A DNA stretch of 64,000 nt from Oscillospiraceae bacterium MB24-C1 (GTDB lineage: Bacteria; Bacillota; Clostridia; Oscillospirales; Ruminococcaceae), in NCBI GenBank assembly GCA_030913685.1, contig CP133187.1, positions 1,883,501 to 1,947,500 of the forward strand, written 5' to 3'. The position numbers were made by a program, and so were the translations under genes. The notes under the pieces were generated by a model. It was given only the letters and a program-made list of their open reading frames with translations, had not been told where the DNA came from and searched no databases. This document shows positions 1 to 8,573 of this stretch, in pieces (the stretch's first letter is position 1; every line of letters begins with the position of its first letter).

Positions 1-2720
1 TTCATGTTAGAAATCAGCGATTCCATCGAGTTGAATTTTGCCCAGTAACGCTTATATTCTTTTTGATATTTGTCTTCTAGTCTGTTTAAGCTGCTTTTAA
101 TGTCATTGATCTGCTTATGAATGTTGCTGGAAGTATCGGTTCTGCCAGCTGAACCGGCTATACGCACCAGACTGCCAGGATTAACGGTGCTAGTTCTAGC
201 TGCGTCGTTGATGGCATTATTCATCAGTGTTGAAAGTCCAGTTTCGGCATCGGTAAACAGCTTCATAACCTCACCAGGATTTTCAGAAATCAGCGATTTC
301 AGCTTGCTAGGGTCGCTGATAACAAGGTTATCCTTAGTACCAAAATATGAAGTTGTAATTCCAAGGTCATAAAAGGCCAGGCTGCCTTCCGGCTTGGTGT
401 AAAGAGTCTTGCGCATGGCTGAAAGCACGCCCGAGAGAGCGCTGTCATTGCGCAGAAGACCCTCTTTCGCCTTGGTCTCCCATTTTTCAACTTGAGATTC
501 GGTCATCTCATCTTCTTGTGCAACCGTCAGCGGGGGGTATTTTTTATAGGTGGGGTCGGCATCCAACAGCTTGTTAAAGCTGTTTATCAGTGTATTGTAA
601 TCATCAATAAACTTGGTGACAGTTTCATAAATTTTATCGGTGTCTTGGGTGACCGTGACAGTAGAAGCCTCTTGAGTCTCAGAAAGAAGCGTCAGGCTGA
701 TGCCGTCAACAGTAAAGGAGTTTGTGCTACGTTCAATTTCAACGCCGTTGACAGTAACAACTGCGTTAGAGCCATCGGTCGTTGTAAACAAAGGTCCGAC
801 AATATCGGTTTGATTACTGAGATTGCCCTCGGTTTGTTCGAACAGCTTACCGCTGGTATCAATAAAATTCATGGGAATGTCAACGCCACAAATGCGAATA
901 TAGGCATTGCTCTCATCAAAAGAAGCAATACTCCAATCGGCGGGTAGGGGGTCTATCTGTTGACTTTGTTTGACGGCTTTGGCAGCAGTGTTAATTTGGC
1001 TGATCATGTCGTTGATACTGGTGCTAACATCAAAACTCAACGTATTCTCGCCGATATTAAAGACCACATTATCTTTTATACCTAGTTCCGCCAACGTCGA
1101 GGTACCCGTCACCTTGGTATTGAAACCCAATGCTGACAGGCTGTCATCATAGACATGAGCGGTATAGCCCTCAGCTGTGTTCAGGTTAATGGTTTTACCA
1201 TCCTCAGAAATTGCAAAGGACACATTGGGGTTATCGGCACTATCTTTCCCAAACTGCTCCACGAGCGCTTCGTTAACCGCTTTAACCAGACTGTCGGCAG
1301 AGGTGTAGTTGTTGGGAATGGTCAGTGTAACCTTGCTGCCGTTGACGTTGAGGTTGACCGTGCCGGATTTAAAGAGAAAATCACCTTCGGGAATTGAGGC
1401 GCTGGTCAGCTCTTTGTTTAGAGCTGCGCCGGTGGTATTGCCTGAAGGGGATACACCGAAAAGCGCCGTCATCAAATTCCCTTCGCTTTGGGAAATATCA
1501 AAGCTATAGCCGTCTCCGCGCGAACCCGAGGAGGTGGCGGCTAAGCTAAATGTGTCGGTAGTTGAAGAATAGCTTATTTTTACGCCAGCATCACTGTTAT
1601 TAATAGCGTTCATAATGCTCGAGATGGTCTGATCAGAAGAAAAGCTGAAATCAACGCCGTTGATGGTAAATTCCTGGCGCTGACCGACGACAGGTGTGGC
1701 AAAATAGTTATTGTTAAGCGAATTGTTCAGAGAAATTTTGTTTGAAACCCTGTTCTTTAAACCTAGGGCAGCCATAGTGTCGTCATCGCCGGTGATGCTA
1801 ATCTTACGAGAGCTGTTAGAAGCTGTAAGGCTAATTTCACCACCCGCCTCTGAAACAGTAATTCCGCCGCCAAAAGCGGAGGCAATAGCCGAATTTAATT
1901 GCTCGGCGATACCTGTTTCACTCATCGGATTAAAAGTGACAGATTTGGCGACACCGTCAATTGTCACTGAGAGGGTTGGCAATACAGCAGATGTGTCTAG
2001 TTTAAAAGAAGCGCTACCTGTACCTGAGATGTTAGTTCCACCGACTAATTCAAGCGCTTTGCTGCTGCCTGTTATAGAAAAACTGCTGTTTTCATCTGAT
2101 GTCGTTAAAGTGAAGGACCCATTAACATACTCAACTGTCGCCAAAGCGGTATCGCCTTCTTTTAAGGCGGCATTTAAAATATTTTTTGCCTCAAGGCTGC
2201 TCTTTCCGGCGAGTTCTCCTACCGAAACATCAATGGTTTTGGTGCCGATCTTAAAGGTGATCAGCTCATCGGTGAGCGTCTGGCTTAGCGCTTGAAGCTT
2301 TTCGGTATTAAGGGTACCGGAAATTACGGCTGAAGCAGAATTGTTTGCCGTTTGCTTAAAATTTGATGCAAGACTGGTGATGCTGTCTACGGTCATATTA
2401 CCGGCGGCTGCGCCGCTTGTGGCCGAAACGGTGTAGTTGCTTGATGTTGTCGAGGCATTCTTAGACTCGAAAAACGACTGCGAAAGCAGATTGGCGGCCT
2501 GGTTGGTATAGCTGAAATAGGTGGTCTGAAAAGTCTGCAAATCAGAAATAATGCTACGGTACATTTCCTGCTTATACTCAAGCTGCGTCTTTTTCTGATT
2601 TTGCGAATCGATTTTGCTTTGTGTACCCGACAGCATAGATTTCACAACGCTTTCGGTATCAATACCGGAAGCGAGACCAGAAAAACCTTTGCTTGCAGCG
2701 GATAAAGAATTGATGGCCAT
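1..2720 (-). CDS. fliD: Flagellar filament cap protein FliD (HAP2), 3' end cut by window
   Basis: The frame is open from an ATG at 2720 to the first base of the window with no stop, giving at least 906 residues. The N-terminus (MAINSLSAASKGFSGLASGIDT) has the FliD pattern GLASGIDTESVVKSML. The last visible part (KYQKEYKRYWAKFNSMESLISNM) is the family's C-terminal helix, so only some 20 residues should be missing. FliD caps the growing filament and folds exported flagellin. The start has AAAGGAG 10 bases upstream. A length above 900 is large for FliD (often 450-700). The extra middle contains several short Ser/Thr/Gly/Asn-rich beta modules of the pattern x-INGV-x-hydrophobic, probably surface-exposed. 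fliS and fliT, which usually follow fliD, would lie outside the window. Confidence 0.93.
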   Translation of the reverse strand, partial: MAINSLSAASKGFSGLASGIDTESVVKSMLSGTQSKIDSQNQKKTQLEYKQEMYRSIISDLQTFQTTYFSYTNQAANLLSQSFFESKNASTTSSNYTVSATSGAAAGNMTVDSITSLASNFKQTANNSASAVISGTLNTEKLQALSQTLTDELITFKIGTKTIDVSVGELAGKSSLEAKNILNAALKEGDTALATVEYVNGSFTLTTSDENSSFSITGSSKALELVGGTNISGTGSASFKLDTSAVLPTLSVTIDGVAKSVTFNPMSETGIAEQLNSAIASAFGGGITVSEAGGEISLTASNSSRKISITGDDDTMAALGLKNRVSNKISLNNSLNNNYFATPVVGQRQEFTINGVDFSFSSDQTISSIMNAINNSDAGVKISYSSTTDTFSLAATSSGSRGDGYSFDISQSEGNLMTALFGVSPSGNTTGAALNKELTSASIPEGDFLFKSGTVNLNVNGSKVTLTIPNNYTSADSLVKAVNEALVEQFGKDSADNPNVSFAISEDGKTINLNTAEGYTAHVYDDSLSALGFNTKVTGTSTLAELGIKDNVVFNIGENTLSFDVSTSINDMISQINTAAKAVKQSQQIDPLPADWSIASFDESNAYIRICGVDIPMNFIDTSGKLFEQTEGNLSNQTDIVGPLFTTTDGSNAVVTVNGVEIERSTNSFTVDGISLTLLSETQEASTVTVTQDTDKIYETVTKFIDDYNTLINSFNKLLDADPTYKKYPPLTVAQEDEMTESQVEKWETKAKEGLLRNDSALSGVLSAMRKTLYTKPEGSLAFYDLGITTSYFGTKDNLVISDPSKLKSLISENPGEVMKLFTDAETGLSTLMNNAINDAARTSTVNPGSLVRIAGSAGRTDTSSNIHKQINDIKSSLNRLEDKYQKEYKRYWAKFNSMESLISNM

Positions 2721-2776
2721 GGTATGACGCTCCTTTCTAAGCTGTCAAGAAAATATTTAATATATTTACACCTTAT

Positions 2777-2803
2777 ATATCGGCAGCAAAAATAGAAAAT
2801 AAA
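2777..2803 (-). promoter_or_regulatory. Sigma-28 (SigD) promoter for fliD
   Basis: On the minus strand the -10 element GCCGATAT (2777-2784) is identical to the sigma-D consensus. Fifteen bases upstream stands TTTA (2800-2803) in the -35 position, a partial match to TAAA. It lies 57 bases before the fliD start, which fits the usual sigma-28 control of fliD. It sits in the gap after the 2817-3293 gene, so fliD can be read independently of that gene. Confidence 0.72.
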
Positions 2804-2816
2804 GTGTTTTTGCCTA

Positions 2817-3293
2817 CTAAATTTGCGTGTTTGTAATATTAATACTGTTCTCCTGCTGAAGTGCGCCCGAGGTTGAAATATATTTGATAATACGCGGTGT
2901 GTTATTGTTTTGGGCAATAAGCTCTTTTAGATTGTCGCGAAGCTCGGTCATCCGCTCAAGAGCATGGAGGTTGACCTCGATACAACGGGAGACAATTCCT
3001 TTTATTTTCTGTGCCTCTAAAAAAATCTCCTGCCATTGCGAAGGCACCTCAGAAAAACAGCAACTGTTGGATAAGATCATATCGATCGAGGGGGTGACAG
3101 TCACAGTCTTGGCTAAATTAGAAATTTGATCGGTCACATTATCTATTTCATTTGCTAAATCAGCGCGTTTTGTGATATAATTATCCATATCTTCAACGTC
3201 GCAGACTGCTAAAAGATTGGTATAACGTTCAAATTCTAAAAAAAGCTCCTGCTTTTTTATAAGTAATAAAAGAATATTTTTCACAATTTGCAT
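2817..3293 (-). CDS. Small alpha-helical protein upstream of fliD, possible FlgN/FliT-type export chaperone
   Basis: About 158 residues. The ATG at 3293 is chosen because AGAGGAG lies 9 bases upstream; the frame stays open further up without a ribosome site. The protein looks almost entirely helical with heptad-like hydrophobic spacing (LLLLIKKQELFLEFERYTNLL at the start, LHALERMTELRDNLKELI near the end) and has no signal peptide or clear membrane segment. Its size, helical character and place before fliD resemble flagellar export chaperones, but I do not recognise a family signature and FlgN is separately encoded at 8046-8540. The function is inference only. It is divergent from the gene at 3355, with 61 bases between the two starts. 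Confidence 0.6.
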   Translation of the reverse strand: MQIVKNILLLLIKKQELFLEFERYTNLLAVCDVEDMDNYITKRADLANEIDNVTDQISNLAKTVTVTPSIDMILSNSCCFSEVPSQWQEIFLEAQKIKGIVSRCIEVNLHALERMTELRDNLKELIAQNNNTPRIIKYISTSGALQQENSINITNTQI

Positions 3294-3338
3294 TTGCAAC
3301 AGCTCCTCTTTGCAATGAATACCGGCGGCTGCCATGTG

Positions 3339-3357
3339 AAAGGAGGGCGCAACCATT
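3339..3357 (+). promoter_or_regulatory. Strong ribosome site followed by an apparent ATT start codon
   Basis: AAAGGAGG at 3339-3346 is followed after 8 bases by ATT (3355-3357), in frame with the downstream gene. An ATG at 3334 in the same frame is followed at once by TGA. No in-frame ATG, GTG, TTG or CTG occurs at usable spacing, so ATT is the best start. It may limit translation in an IF3-dependent way, as known for infC. Confidence 0.55.
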
Positions 3358-3969
3358 AATTCCATTGAGTTTTCAGCACTTTTAGAATCGGAAGAAAATG
3401 AAATTTTAGAACCCGGTCAGGCTTATATATCACGAGATAATTCTGTAACTTTTACTAGTGACTTTGTGCCGCTTATCAAGCTGGGCAGTATAGTAACGGT
3501 TATTCGTGTGATAGGCGAAAAAAGATTGGAACGTTTTGTTGGCAAGGTCTATCTATCTTCACGCAAGCTGCTTAGAATCGTCGATGTTGAAAATGAAACG
3601 ATTGACGCTGCACTTGAGATGTTTGAGAGCAATGCCGTTTTTCCAACTGAGTTTTTAGTTGCGCCGGGCGCAACCACCCGTTTTAATGTTCAGAAAGCAC
3701 ATGCCGTCAGCGGGTTTGTCCGTTATGTATCGCCCCAATACGTTAAGATATGTACGATGGAGTTTGTAGATAAGGGCGAGTATCTGGTGTTTTCGCTTGA
3801 AGAGCCATCGCTCTCAATTGATAAAATGCTGGTGCGCATTAAAGAGCGCATTCTTCTGATGCGTAGCGCTGCACTTCTGCTGTGTGAGGTGGTTTCACTC
3901 AACATGCACAACGGGGTAGCGATTGCGGGCTATCTGGATGAACTAAAGGCGAAAGAAGAGCAGGAGTAA
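3355..3969 (+). CDS. Uncharacterised protein of the flagellar region, weakly PilZ/YcgR-like
   Basis: Read from ATT at 3355 it has 204 residues. A conservative start would be GTG at 3466 (167 residues), but that GTG lacks a ribosome site, while AAAGGAGG sits 8 bases before the ATT. The middle (about residues 38-130) is predicted beta-rich with short alternating hydrophobic strands, somewhat like the N-terminal barrel of YcgR-type proteins. The PilZ signature RxxxR and D/NxSxxG is not present, so no PilZ function can be claimed. The C-terminal 60 residues look helical and end in the acidic tail KAKEEQE. It is the only + strand gene between the fliD and flgM units, and a strong terminator follows it. 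Confidence 0.7.
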   Translation: MNSIEFSALLESEENEILEPGQAYISRDNSVTFTSDFVPLIKLGSIVTVIRVIGEKRLERFVGKVYLSSRKLLRIVDVENETIDAALEMFESNAVFPTEFLVAPGATTRFNVQKAHAVSGFVRYVSPQYVKICTMEFVDKGEYLVFSLEEPSLSIDKMLVRIKERILLMRSAALLLCEVVSLNMHNGVAIAGYLDELKAKEEQE

Positions 3970-3988
3970 TAAGCATATTTAAGGCCAA

Positions 3989-4022
3989 GCCGAACGGGTT
4001 ATTGCCCGTTCGGCATTTTTTT
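3989..4022 (+). terminator. Intrinsic terminator
   Basis: A perfect 10-bp GC-rich stem (GCCGAACGGG with CCCGTTCGGC, loop of six) is followed by a T-run at 4016-4022 on the + strand. It ends the transcript of the 3355 gene. The right arm lies inside the last codons of csrA on the other strand, so the two genes' ends share this DNA. No T-run follows on the minus strand. Confidence 0.9.
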
Positions 4023-4262
4023 ATTCTGTAGCCCTATTTGCTTTAAGCTGGCTGCCAGAGTGTGTACTGCATCGTTGTCCGCTTTATGGACGGCGGCAAC
4101 ATTGCTTTTAATTGTCTGCAGCAGTTCATCTCGTAATACATTTAGTTCCAGCGGGGCGTCGATGCCTATTTTAACCTTGTCACCTGAAATTTCGGTAATG
4201 GTGATATGAATATTGTCGCCGATATGAAACGTCTGACCGCTTTTACGGCTTATGACTAGCAT
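3999..4262 (-). CDS. csrA: CsrA, translational repressor of flagellin
   Basis: 87 residues; the first 60 match CsrA (MLVISRKSGQTFHIGDNIHI, later VKIGIDAP and VLRDEL). CsrA binds GGA motifs in mRNA leaders; in Firmicutes it represses hag translation and is sequestered by FliW. The last 20 residues extend past the usual 61-75 length, and the final codons (KKMPNGQ) run through the terminator stem of the convergent gene, so the tail may have been gained by stop-codon drift. Its ATG overlaps the fliW end by 7 bases, which implies coupled synthesis. Last gene of the flgM operon. Confidence 0.96.
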   Translation of the reverse strand: MLVISRKSGQTFHIGDNIHITITEISGDKVKIGIDAPLELNVLRDELLQTIKSNVAAVHKADNDAVHTLAASLKQIGLQNKKMPNGQ

Positions 4263-4699
4263 AACGACCCCTCCCCGACGTTATTAAGCGGGGTACGAAC
4301 CGAATAGTCCTGGTCTAAAACTACCTGGGCGGCGAGTTTTTTAGCAGGGTTAATTACGAGGGGACTTTTCAGGTTGACGGTAGCCTCTCCAGTTTGCGTG
4401 TGGATAACCACCAGATTGCGGAAAACGGCATCTTCCTGTGTGGAAAGCTCGAGCTTAGTTAGTACACTGGGTGCAACGCTCGGTGCATAATTGTCAAAAA
4501 CCATGTGAGGGTCAATAATAATAAAGCAGACGTCCTTGTCATCCACCGATTGCAACCAGCCCAAGGCATCACCCATCTCATCGTCATATAAAATAACAAA
4601 CTGTTTTTGCGTCTCAAAACCCAAAATAGGGAGTTTAAGTGTCAGAATGCCGTCCTCAGAAATGTCGATATTACCAAAGTCTCTGGTCTCAATGGTCAT
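4256..4699 (-). CDS. fliW: Flagellar assembly factor FliW, CsrA antagonist
   Basis: 147 residues, the normal FliW length. Visible family features are the N-terminal FGNIDISEDGILTLKLPILGFE, the acidic LYDDEMGDALGWLQSVDD stretch, and NLKSPLVINPAKKLAAQVVL near the end. FliW binds free flagellin or CsrA: when flagellin accumulates in the cytoplasm FliW is titrated away and CsrA represses hag. The flgL-yviE-fliW-csrA order is that of Bacillus subtilis. Overlaps csrA by 7 bases. Confidence 0.96.
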   Translation of the reverse strand: MTIETRDFGNIDISEDGILTLKLPILGFETQKQFVILYDDEMGDALGWLQSVDDKDVCFIIIDPHMVFDNYAPSVAPSVLTKLELSTQEDAVFRNLVVIHTQTGEATVNLKSPLVINPAKKLAAQVVLDQDYSVRTPLNNVGEGSLC

Positions 4700-4774
4700 G
4701 TTCTAACTCCTCCGTTTACAGGTAGGCACCGGCAATGCTAACCGGGCCGGCATGCCCGTTTACTTCGTAAAAAC

Positions 4775-5377
4775 TTAAACCAGCCGGTTAAAGCCGGGCG
4801 TAGTACTTTCGGGCACATATTGGAAATCGCCCTGGTATAAAAAATTGATTGTGGGCATCTGATAAATATCCATATCAAAATCGGCGGGGGCGTAGCGACG
4901 AATAGCGCGATCGACATTCCAGTCTATCGATACCGAAGGGGGGGTATACTGCGTGCTAACCTCGCCAGGCGTGTAAGAAAATCTGATTTGCGCGGCAGGT
5001 TTAACAACCAGCGATGTTTTAGTCTGTTCCAGCAGTTTTTGATGATAGATCTGAGCGGGTGTAACACCCTTATCAATCTCGGCCATTTGGTCGGCAATTT
5101 TCCCATAGTTTGCTGTAGCTTCGAGCACTGCCTGACGCCCTTTTTCGGCGGCTTTGTCCATCAGGTCGCTCATCTTGTGTAGCCCGATGCTGGCAAAGAA
5201 CGCAGAACTATCCTGTCTTAGCTGCGGTTGTTCGGTGTGCTGAGAAAGTTTACCCTGATTGACATGGGCATCATGTGTCGGAAAGTTATGCTGTGCACTG
5301 ATGGTGGCGTTTTTAATGTGGTATTTATACTGAATATCGTTGATATTATAGCGAAGAAGGTTTGAAATCTTGTTCAT
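4775..5377 (-). CDS. DUF6470 (YviE-like) protein
   Basis: 200 residues from the ATG at 5377, chosen because AAAGGTGG is 5-6 bases upstream; the frame extends upstream only to a GTG buried in that ribosome site. The C-terminal half carries the DUF6470 pattern: PPSVSIDWNVDRA, then YAPADFDMDIYQMPTINFLYQGD. The central part is helical (DLMDKAAEKGRQAVLEATANYG). The family is encoded between flgL and fliW in many Firmicutes, including yviE of B. subtilis, and has no settled function; a role in flagellin or filament assembly is assumed only from position. No signal peptide or membrane segment. Confidence 0.85.
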   Translation of the reverse strand: MNKISNLLRYNINDIQYKYHIKNATISAQHNFPTHDAHVNQGKLSQHTEQPQLRQDSSAFFASIGLHKMSDLMDKAAEKGRQAVLEATANYGKIADQMAEIDKGVTPAQIYHQKLLEQTKTSLVVKPAAQIRFSYTPGEVSTQYTPPSVSIDWNVDRAIRRYAPADFDMDIYQMPTINFLYQGDFQYVPESTTPGFNRLV

Positions 5378-5415
5378 AAAAACCACCTTTTAAAAGCCTG
5401 TAGAATCATTTAGAT

Positions 5416-6465
5416 TTATAGGAAATCAAAGATCGTTTTTGGTAAAATCTTGCTTCCCAGTTGCAGCGTCACGGTCCAGGCCATTTCAAATTCTTTGTTA
5501 TACATAATTTCTTCGGCGAGGTCGACGCTTTCAACACTGTTTTGTAGCTCTTGAAGCGAAACACGATCGCTTTCAAGCTGAGAATAAACGTTGTCGACAA
5601 AACTAACATTGTTGCCAATATCCGCAATGGCTATCAGCAGTTTATCGTGTGAGGTCGACAAAACAGAAAGCTCTTCCCCAAGTGCGGAGTTGTTACCAGT
5701 GCTGAGATGATCGGCAATATCGTTAAACAAGCTGTAGAAGTTATTGGGCACACCGTTTTCGTTAACGCCATAACCAAAAACATCCAGGCCTGAAATCGAC
5801 GACTGAACAGCGGTACGGGTATCAAGCTGAAGCGACGCACCACTGCCAGAAACGGACAGACCCAGGCCGATATCCAGGTAGTTGGTGTTATTATAACCGA
5901 TTTCGGTGGTGGTGCCATCGCCATTATCGACGGCGGCTTTACCGTTGGAGTCGGTTACAAGGTTATCGATTGGGGTGGTGTTGCCATTATAATAGAGAAG
6001 GTCGTCACTACCGACAGTAAACGGCACGGAGTTATCCGCGTTGCCAGCTGAATTAAATAGGTAATGGTCGCCGTACTTGCTGTTTGCAATGCTCAGCACC
6101 TGATCGCGCAGATTTGTGACTTCATTAGCGAGAATCTGCCGATCTTGGTTACTCATGGTATCGTTCATGCCGTGGATGACGAGATCGTTCATACGCTGAT
6201 AAACATCGCTTAATGTGCGCAGATTCGATTCTGCCGTGTCCAGGCGGCTGGTCAGTGAATCGGCATTTGAAATATTGCGCTCGTTATCGCTAAGCAGCTT
6301 ACGCACACGCAGCGCACGCGCTGCACCCGCCACATTTTCGGATGCTTTATTAAAAGAGCGTTGTGTAGATAACTTTTCGTTAGAACTAGATAAGTTGCTC
6401 AGATTGGAGCGCATCCCCCTCAAATAGTTGCGAACTGTGATATTATTCGTGATCCGAGTGCCCAT
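5416..6465 (-). CDS. flgL: Hook-filament junction protein FlgL (HAP3)
   Basis: 349 residues. The ATG at 6465 follows AAAAGGAGG by 6 bases; a GTG two codons earlier is too close to the ribosome site. The N-terminal flagellin-like helix (MGTRITNNITVRNYLRGM, LSSSNEKLSTQRSFNKASEN) and the C-terminal helix (LQELQNSVESVDLAEEIM) are the D0/D1 coiled coil shared by flagellin and FlgL. The middle is a Gly/Asn-rich beta domain. FlgL joins the FlgK ring to the filament and is exported by the flagellar type III system. 18 bases after flgK. Confidence 0.95.
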   Translation of the reverse strand: MGTRITNNITVRNYLRGMRSNLSNLSSSNEKLSTQRSFNKASENVAGAARALRVRKLLSDNERNISNADSLTSRLDTAESNLRTLSDVYQRMNDLVIHGMNDTMSNQDRQILANEVTNLRDQVLSIANSKYGDHYLFNSAGNADNSVPFTVGSDDLLYYNGNTTPIDNLVTDSNGKAAVDNGDGTTTEIGYNNTNYLDIGLGLSVSGSGASLQLDTRTAVQSSISGLDVFGYGVNENGVPNNFYSLFNDIADHLSTGNNSALGEELSVLSTSHDKLLIAIADIGNNVSFVDNVYSQLESDRVSLQELQNSVESVDLAEEIMYNKEFEMAWTVTLQLGSKILPKTIFDFL

Positions 6466-6483
6466 AAACACCCTCCTTTTACT

Positions 6484-8001
6484 TTAAGAGCGACCAACGA
6501 GCCCTGTTCTGTTAATCAGCGTATCCAGAATTTCATCCATTGCGGTCATAACACGGCTCATAGCGTTGAACGCTTTGGTCCACTGCGTCATGTCTACGCC
6601 TTCTTCTTCCATAGAAACACCGGAAACTTCACTGATGCTGGTCAATACCGAGTCGGCGATGTCGGAGCTGGATTCCAAACAGTTTTTATTGTAGGAGATT
6701 TCAGTGGCCAACTGTGAAGTGGTATAAAACTGAATATAAGAGTCAAACGTCCCCTGAAATTCACCAAAATCGTGTTTGGCAGAGAACAATTGCAGCGCAT
6801 TTGTGACAAAGGTGGTATCGTCGAGACCCTCGCCGGTTGGGTGGATATCCGTTATGAGATAGGTGGCGTCATTAAGCCAATCGCTATTCACTGTCAGATT
6901 GGCCGCAGTTGCTTCACCATCGCCCGAAAAGCTGAAAAGCTGCTTATAATTGCCGGAGAGATCGCCGTTACTATCCACTATTGGGATAAAGCTGTTAAAA
7001 GCGTTCGCCAACGTGGAAGCGAAAGCGTCTATTTTATCCATGTAATATAGAATACCGTTTTCAAGCGACTCGCCCGCACTGGGTGAAGCGGAAATGCCAC
7101 GACCATTAAGCATTTCAAGCGAGCCCTTCAAAATGCCGCTGGAAATACCAGTATCATTCCCAGTGCTTTTCCATGAGAGCTCAACAGTCGTATCACTGCC
7201 GCCGTTTGAAAGCAACAGGGCATCATAATCGGTATCCTTCACCGCTACGTGGTTATCGGTGCCCATTGTGATGGTTACGGTGCCGTCAGAAAGATTCTGC
7301 ACCGAAATGTCAGCATACCGTGAAAGTTGATCAATTAGTACATTACGTTGATCCAACAACTCGTTTGGGCCGTAGGTAGAAAGGTTTCCACCATAAGAAA
7401 CCGTAACCTCATTTTTTATTGTTTTATTGTAATTTGCAATCTGTTCAAGCAATGAATTAACAGTGTTAGTACTGGTGCTCAGATCGGTTTTTTGCTGCTG
7501 CCAGAGGTTGCCTAGCTTTGTACTAATCTGTGTAAACACTTGCGTCAGCGTGCGTGAAGCACTTAAAATACTGCTAGCTACCACAGAACTTTGTCCACCC
7601 TCGTTCTGCATTTCAGACCAGGCGTTTTCAAGCGAGGTCAGCGCGGACGTGATGGTGCTGGGCTCTATTTCGCTTAGATTTGTTTCAACATCCTGAAGAA
7701 TGGTGGTAACGGTATCAAAATAGCCGACGTCGGCATATTCGTCGCGAAAGCGCTTGTCTAGATAAGAGTCGCGAATTTGTGAGATGCCCGATACCATCGA
7801 CCCGGCACCGGCCAAACTGACGGGGTTGCGCGCATAGCGGCTGGAACTGGTGTTAATCGACATTGAAACAAGATCGACGCGCTGACGGGTATATCCCGTA
7901 ACGCCGATATTTGCAATATTATTACCGACAATGTCGATGGCTTTCTGACTTGCCATCAATCCTCTTGTGGCGGTTTCAAATCCAAAAAAGGTAGGTCTCA
8001 T
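6484..8001 (-). CDS. flgK: Hook-associated protein FlgK (HAP1)
   Basis: 505 residues, normal for FlgK. The N-terminus has the rod/hook motif (ASQKAIDIVGNNIANIGVTGYTRQRV) and the C-terminus the long helix with VDMTQWTKAFNAMSRVMTAMDEIL. The region around residues 110-200 is helical (LENAWSEMQ, SILSASRTLTQVFTQISTKL), as in FlgK. It forms the first junction ring on the hook tip and is exported with help from FlgN, encoded just upstream. An ATG with AGGAGG upstream supports the start. Confidence 0.96.
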   Translation of the reverse strand: MRPTFFGFETATRGLMASQKAIDIVGNNIANIGVTGYTRQRVDLVSMSINTSSSRYARNPVSLAGAGSMVSGISQIRDSYLDKRFRDEYADVGYFDTVTTILQDVETNLSEIEPSTITSALTSLENAWSEMQNEGGQSSVVASSILSASRTLTQVFTQISTKLGNLWQQQKTDLSTSTNTVNSLLEQIANYNKTIKNEVTVSYGGNLSTYGPNELLDQRNVLIDQLSRYADISVQNLSDGTVTITMGTDNHVAVKDTDYDALLLSNGGSDTTVELSWKSTGNDTGISSGILKGSLEMLNGRGISASPSAGESLENGILYYMDKIDAFASTLANAFNSFIPIVDSNGDLSGNYKQLFSFSGDGEATAANLTVNSDWLNDATYLITDIHPTGEGLDDTTFVTNALQLFSAKHDFGEFQGTFDSYIQFYTTSQLATEISYNKNCLESSSDIADSVLTSISEVSGVSMEEEGVDMTQWTKAFNAMSRVMTAMDEILDTLINRTGLVGRS

Positions 8002-8045
8002 AACTTCCTCCTGACTATTCCTGTGGTGACAAAAGATGGTGTAGC

Positions 8046-8540
8046 TTAGGCCTTCGTTTTAAAGATGCTAGGAGCATTTGTGCCCTGGTGGCTAAGCGCC
8101 GCGCTGTAGGGAGTTGCCGATGGCGCAGCGTCACTGTTTGGCTGGGGGACAAGCGATTCAGGGTTTAAGCGCGTGATGTTGGTATGAGCCACCACCATAG
8201 ATTTATCGTTGGTAAATCTTATTTCGTCCACTGAAGATTGTATTTGCCTAAATAGGGAGGACAGCGATAACTTATGCGTTTCAGGTATTTCTTCAATTAG
8301 CTGGGAAAAGGTCAACTGGCTGCAGCCCAGACTTTCTTGAAGCGCGATGCGCTTGCTTTCAAGATTTTCAATCAGCTTGGTGTTGGCTTGCGCTGTGCTG
8401 ATGGCGTGCTCAATACGAGGCAACGAATTTGAGAGCAATGCGTTGAGCTTCTCCTTCTCATCACGAGCCATGGTATTCAAAGCAGATGTATATTTTTCAA
8501 AAAATGCAAATAACTCAGCCGCCTGTGTTTCGGTTATCAT
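8046..8540 (-). CDS. flgN: FlgN-family flagellar export chaperone
   Basis: 164 residues. It is helical throughout its first 115 residues (LFAFFEKYTSALNTMARDEKEKLNALL, then LESKRIALQESLG) and ends in a Pro/Ala/Ser-rich tail. FlgN binds the C-termini of FlgK and FlgL and delivers them to the export gate. Assignment rests on the helical FlgN-like pattern, the length and the invariant place between flgM and flgK. The start has AAAGGAG about 8 bases upstream. Confidence 0.88.
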   Translation of the reverse strand: MITETQAAELFAFFEKYTSALNTMARDEKEKLNALLSNSLPRIEHAISTAQANTKLIENLESKRIALQESLGCSQLTFSQLIEEIPETHKLSLSSLFRQIQSSVDEIRFTNDKSMVVAHTNITRLNPESLVPQPNSDAAPSATPYSAALSHQGTNAPSIFKTKA

Positions 8541-8573
8541 GACAGGGCTCCTTTCTGATAATCCATAAAGGGT

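Noticed and set aside
1711..2295. A 194-codon open frame on the + strand
   Set aside because: Lies wholly inside fliD on the other strand, which has strong family motifs throughout.
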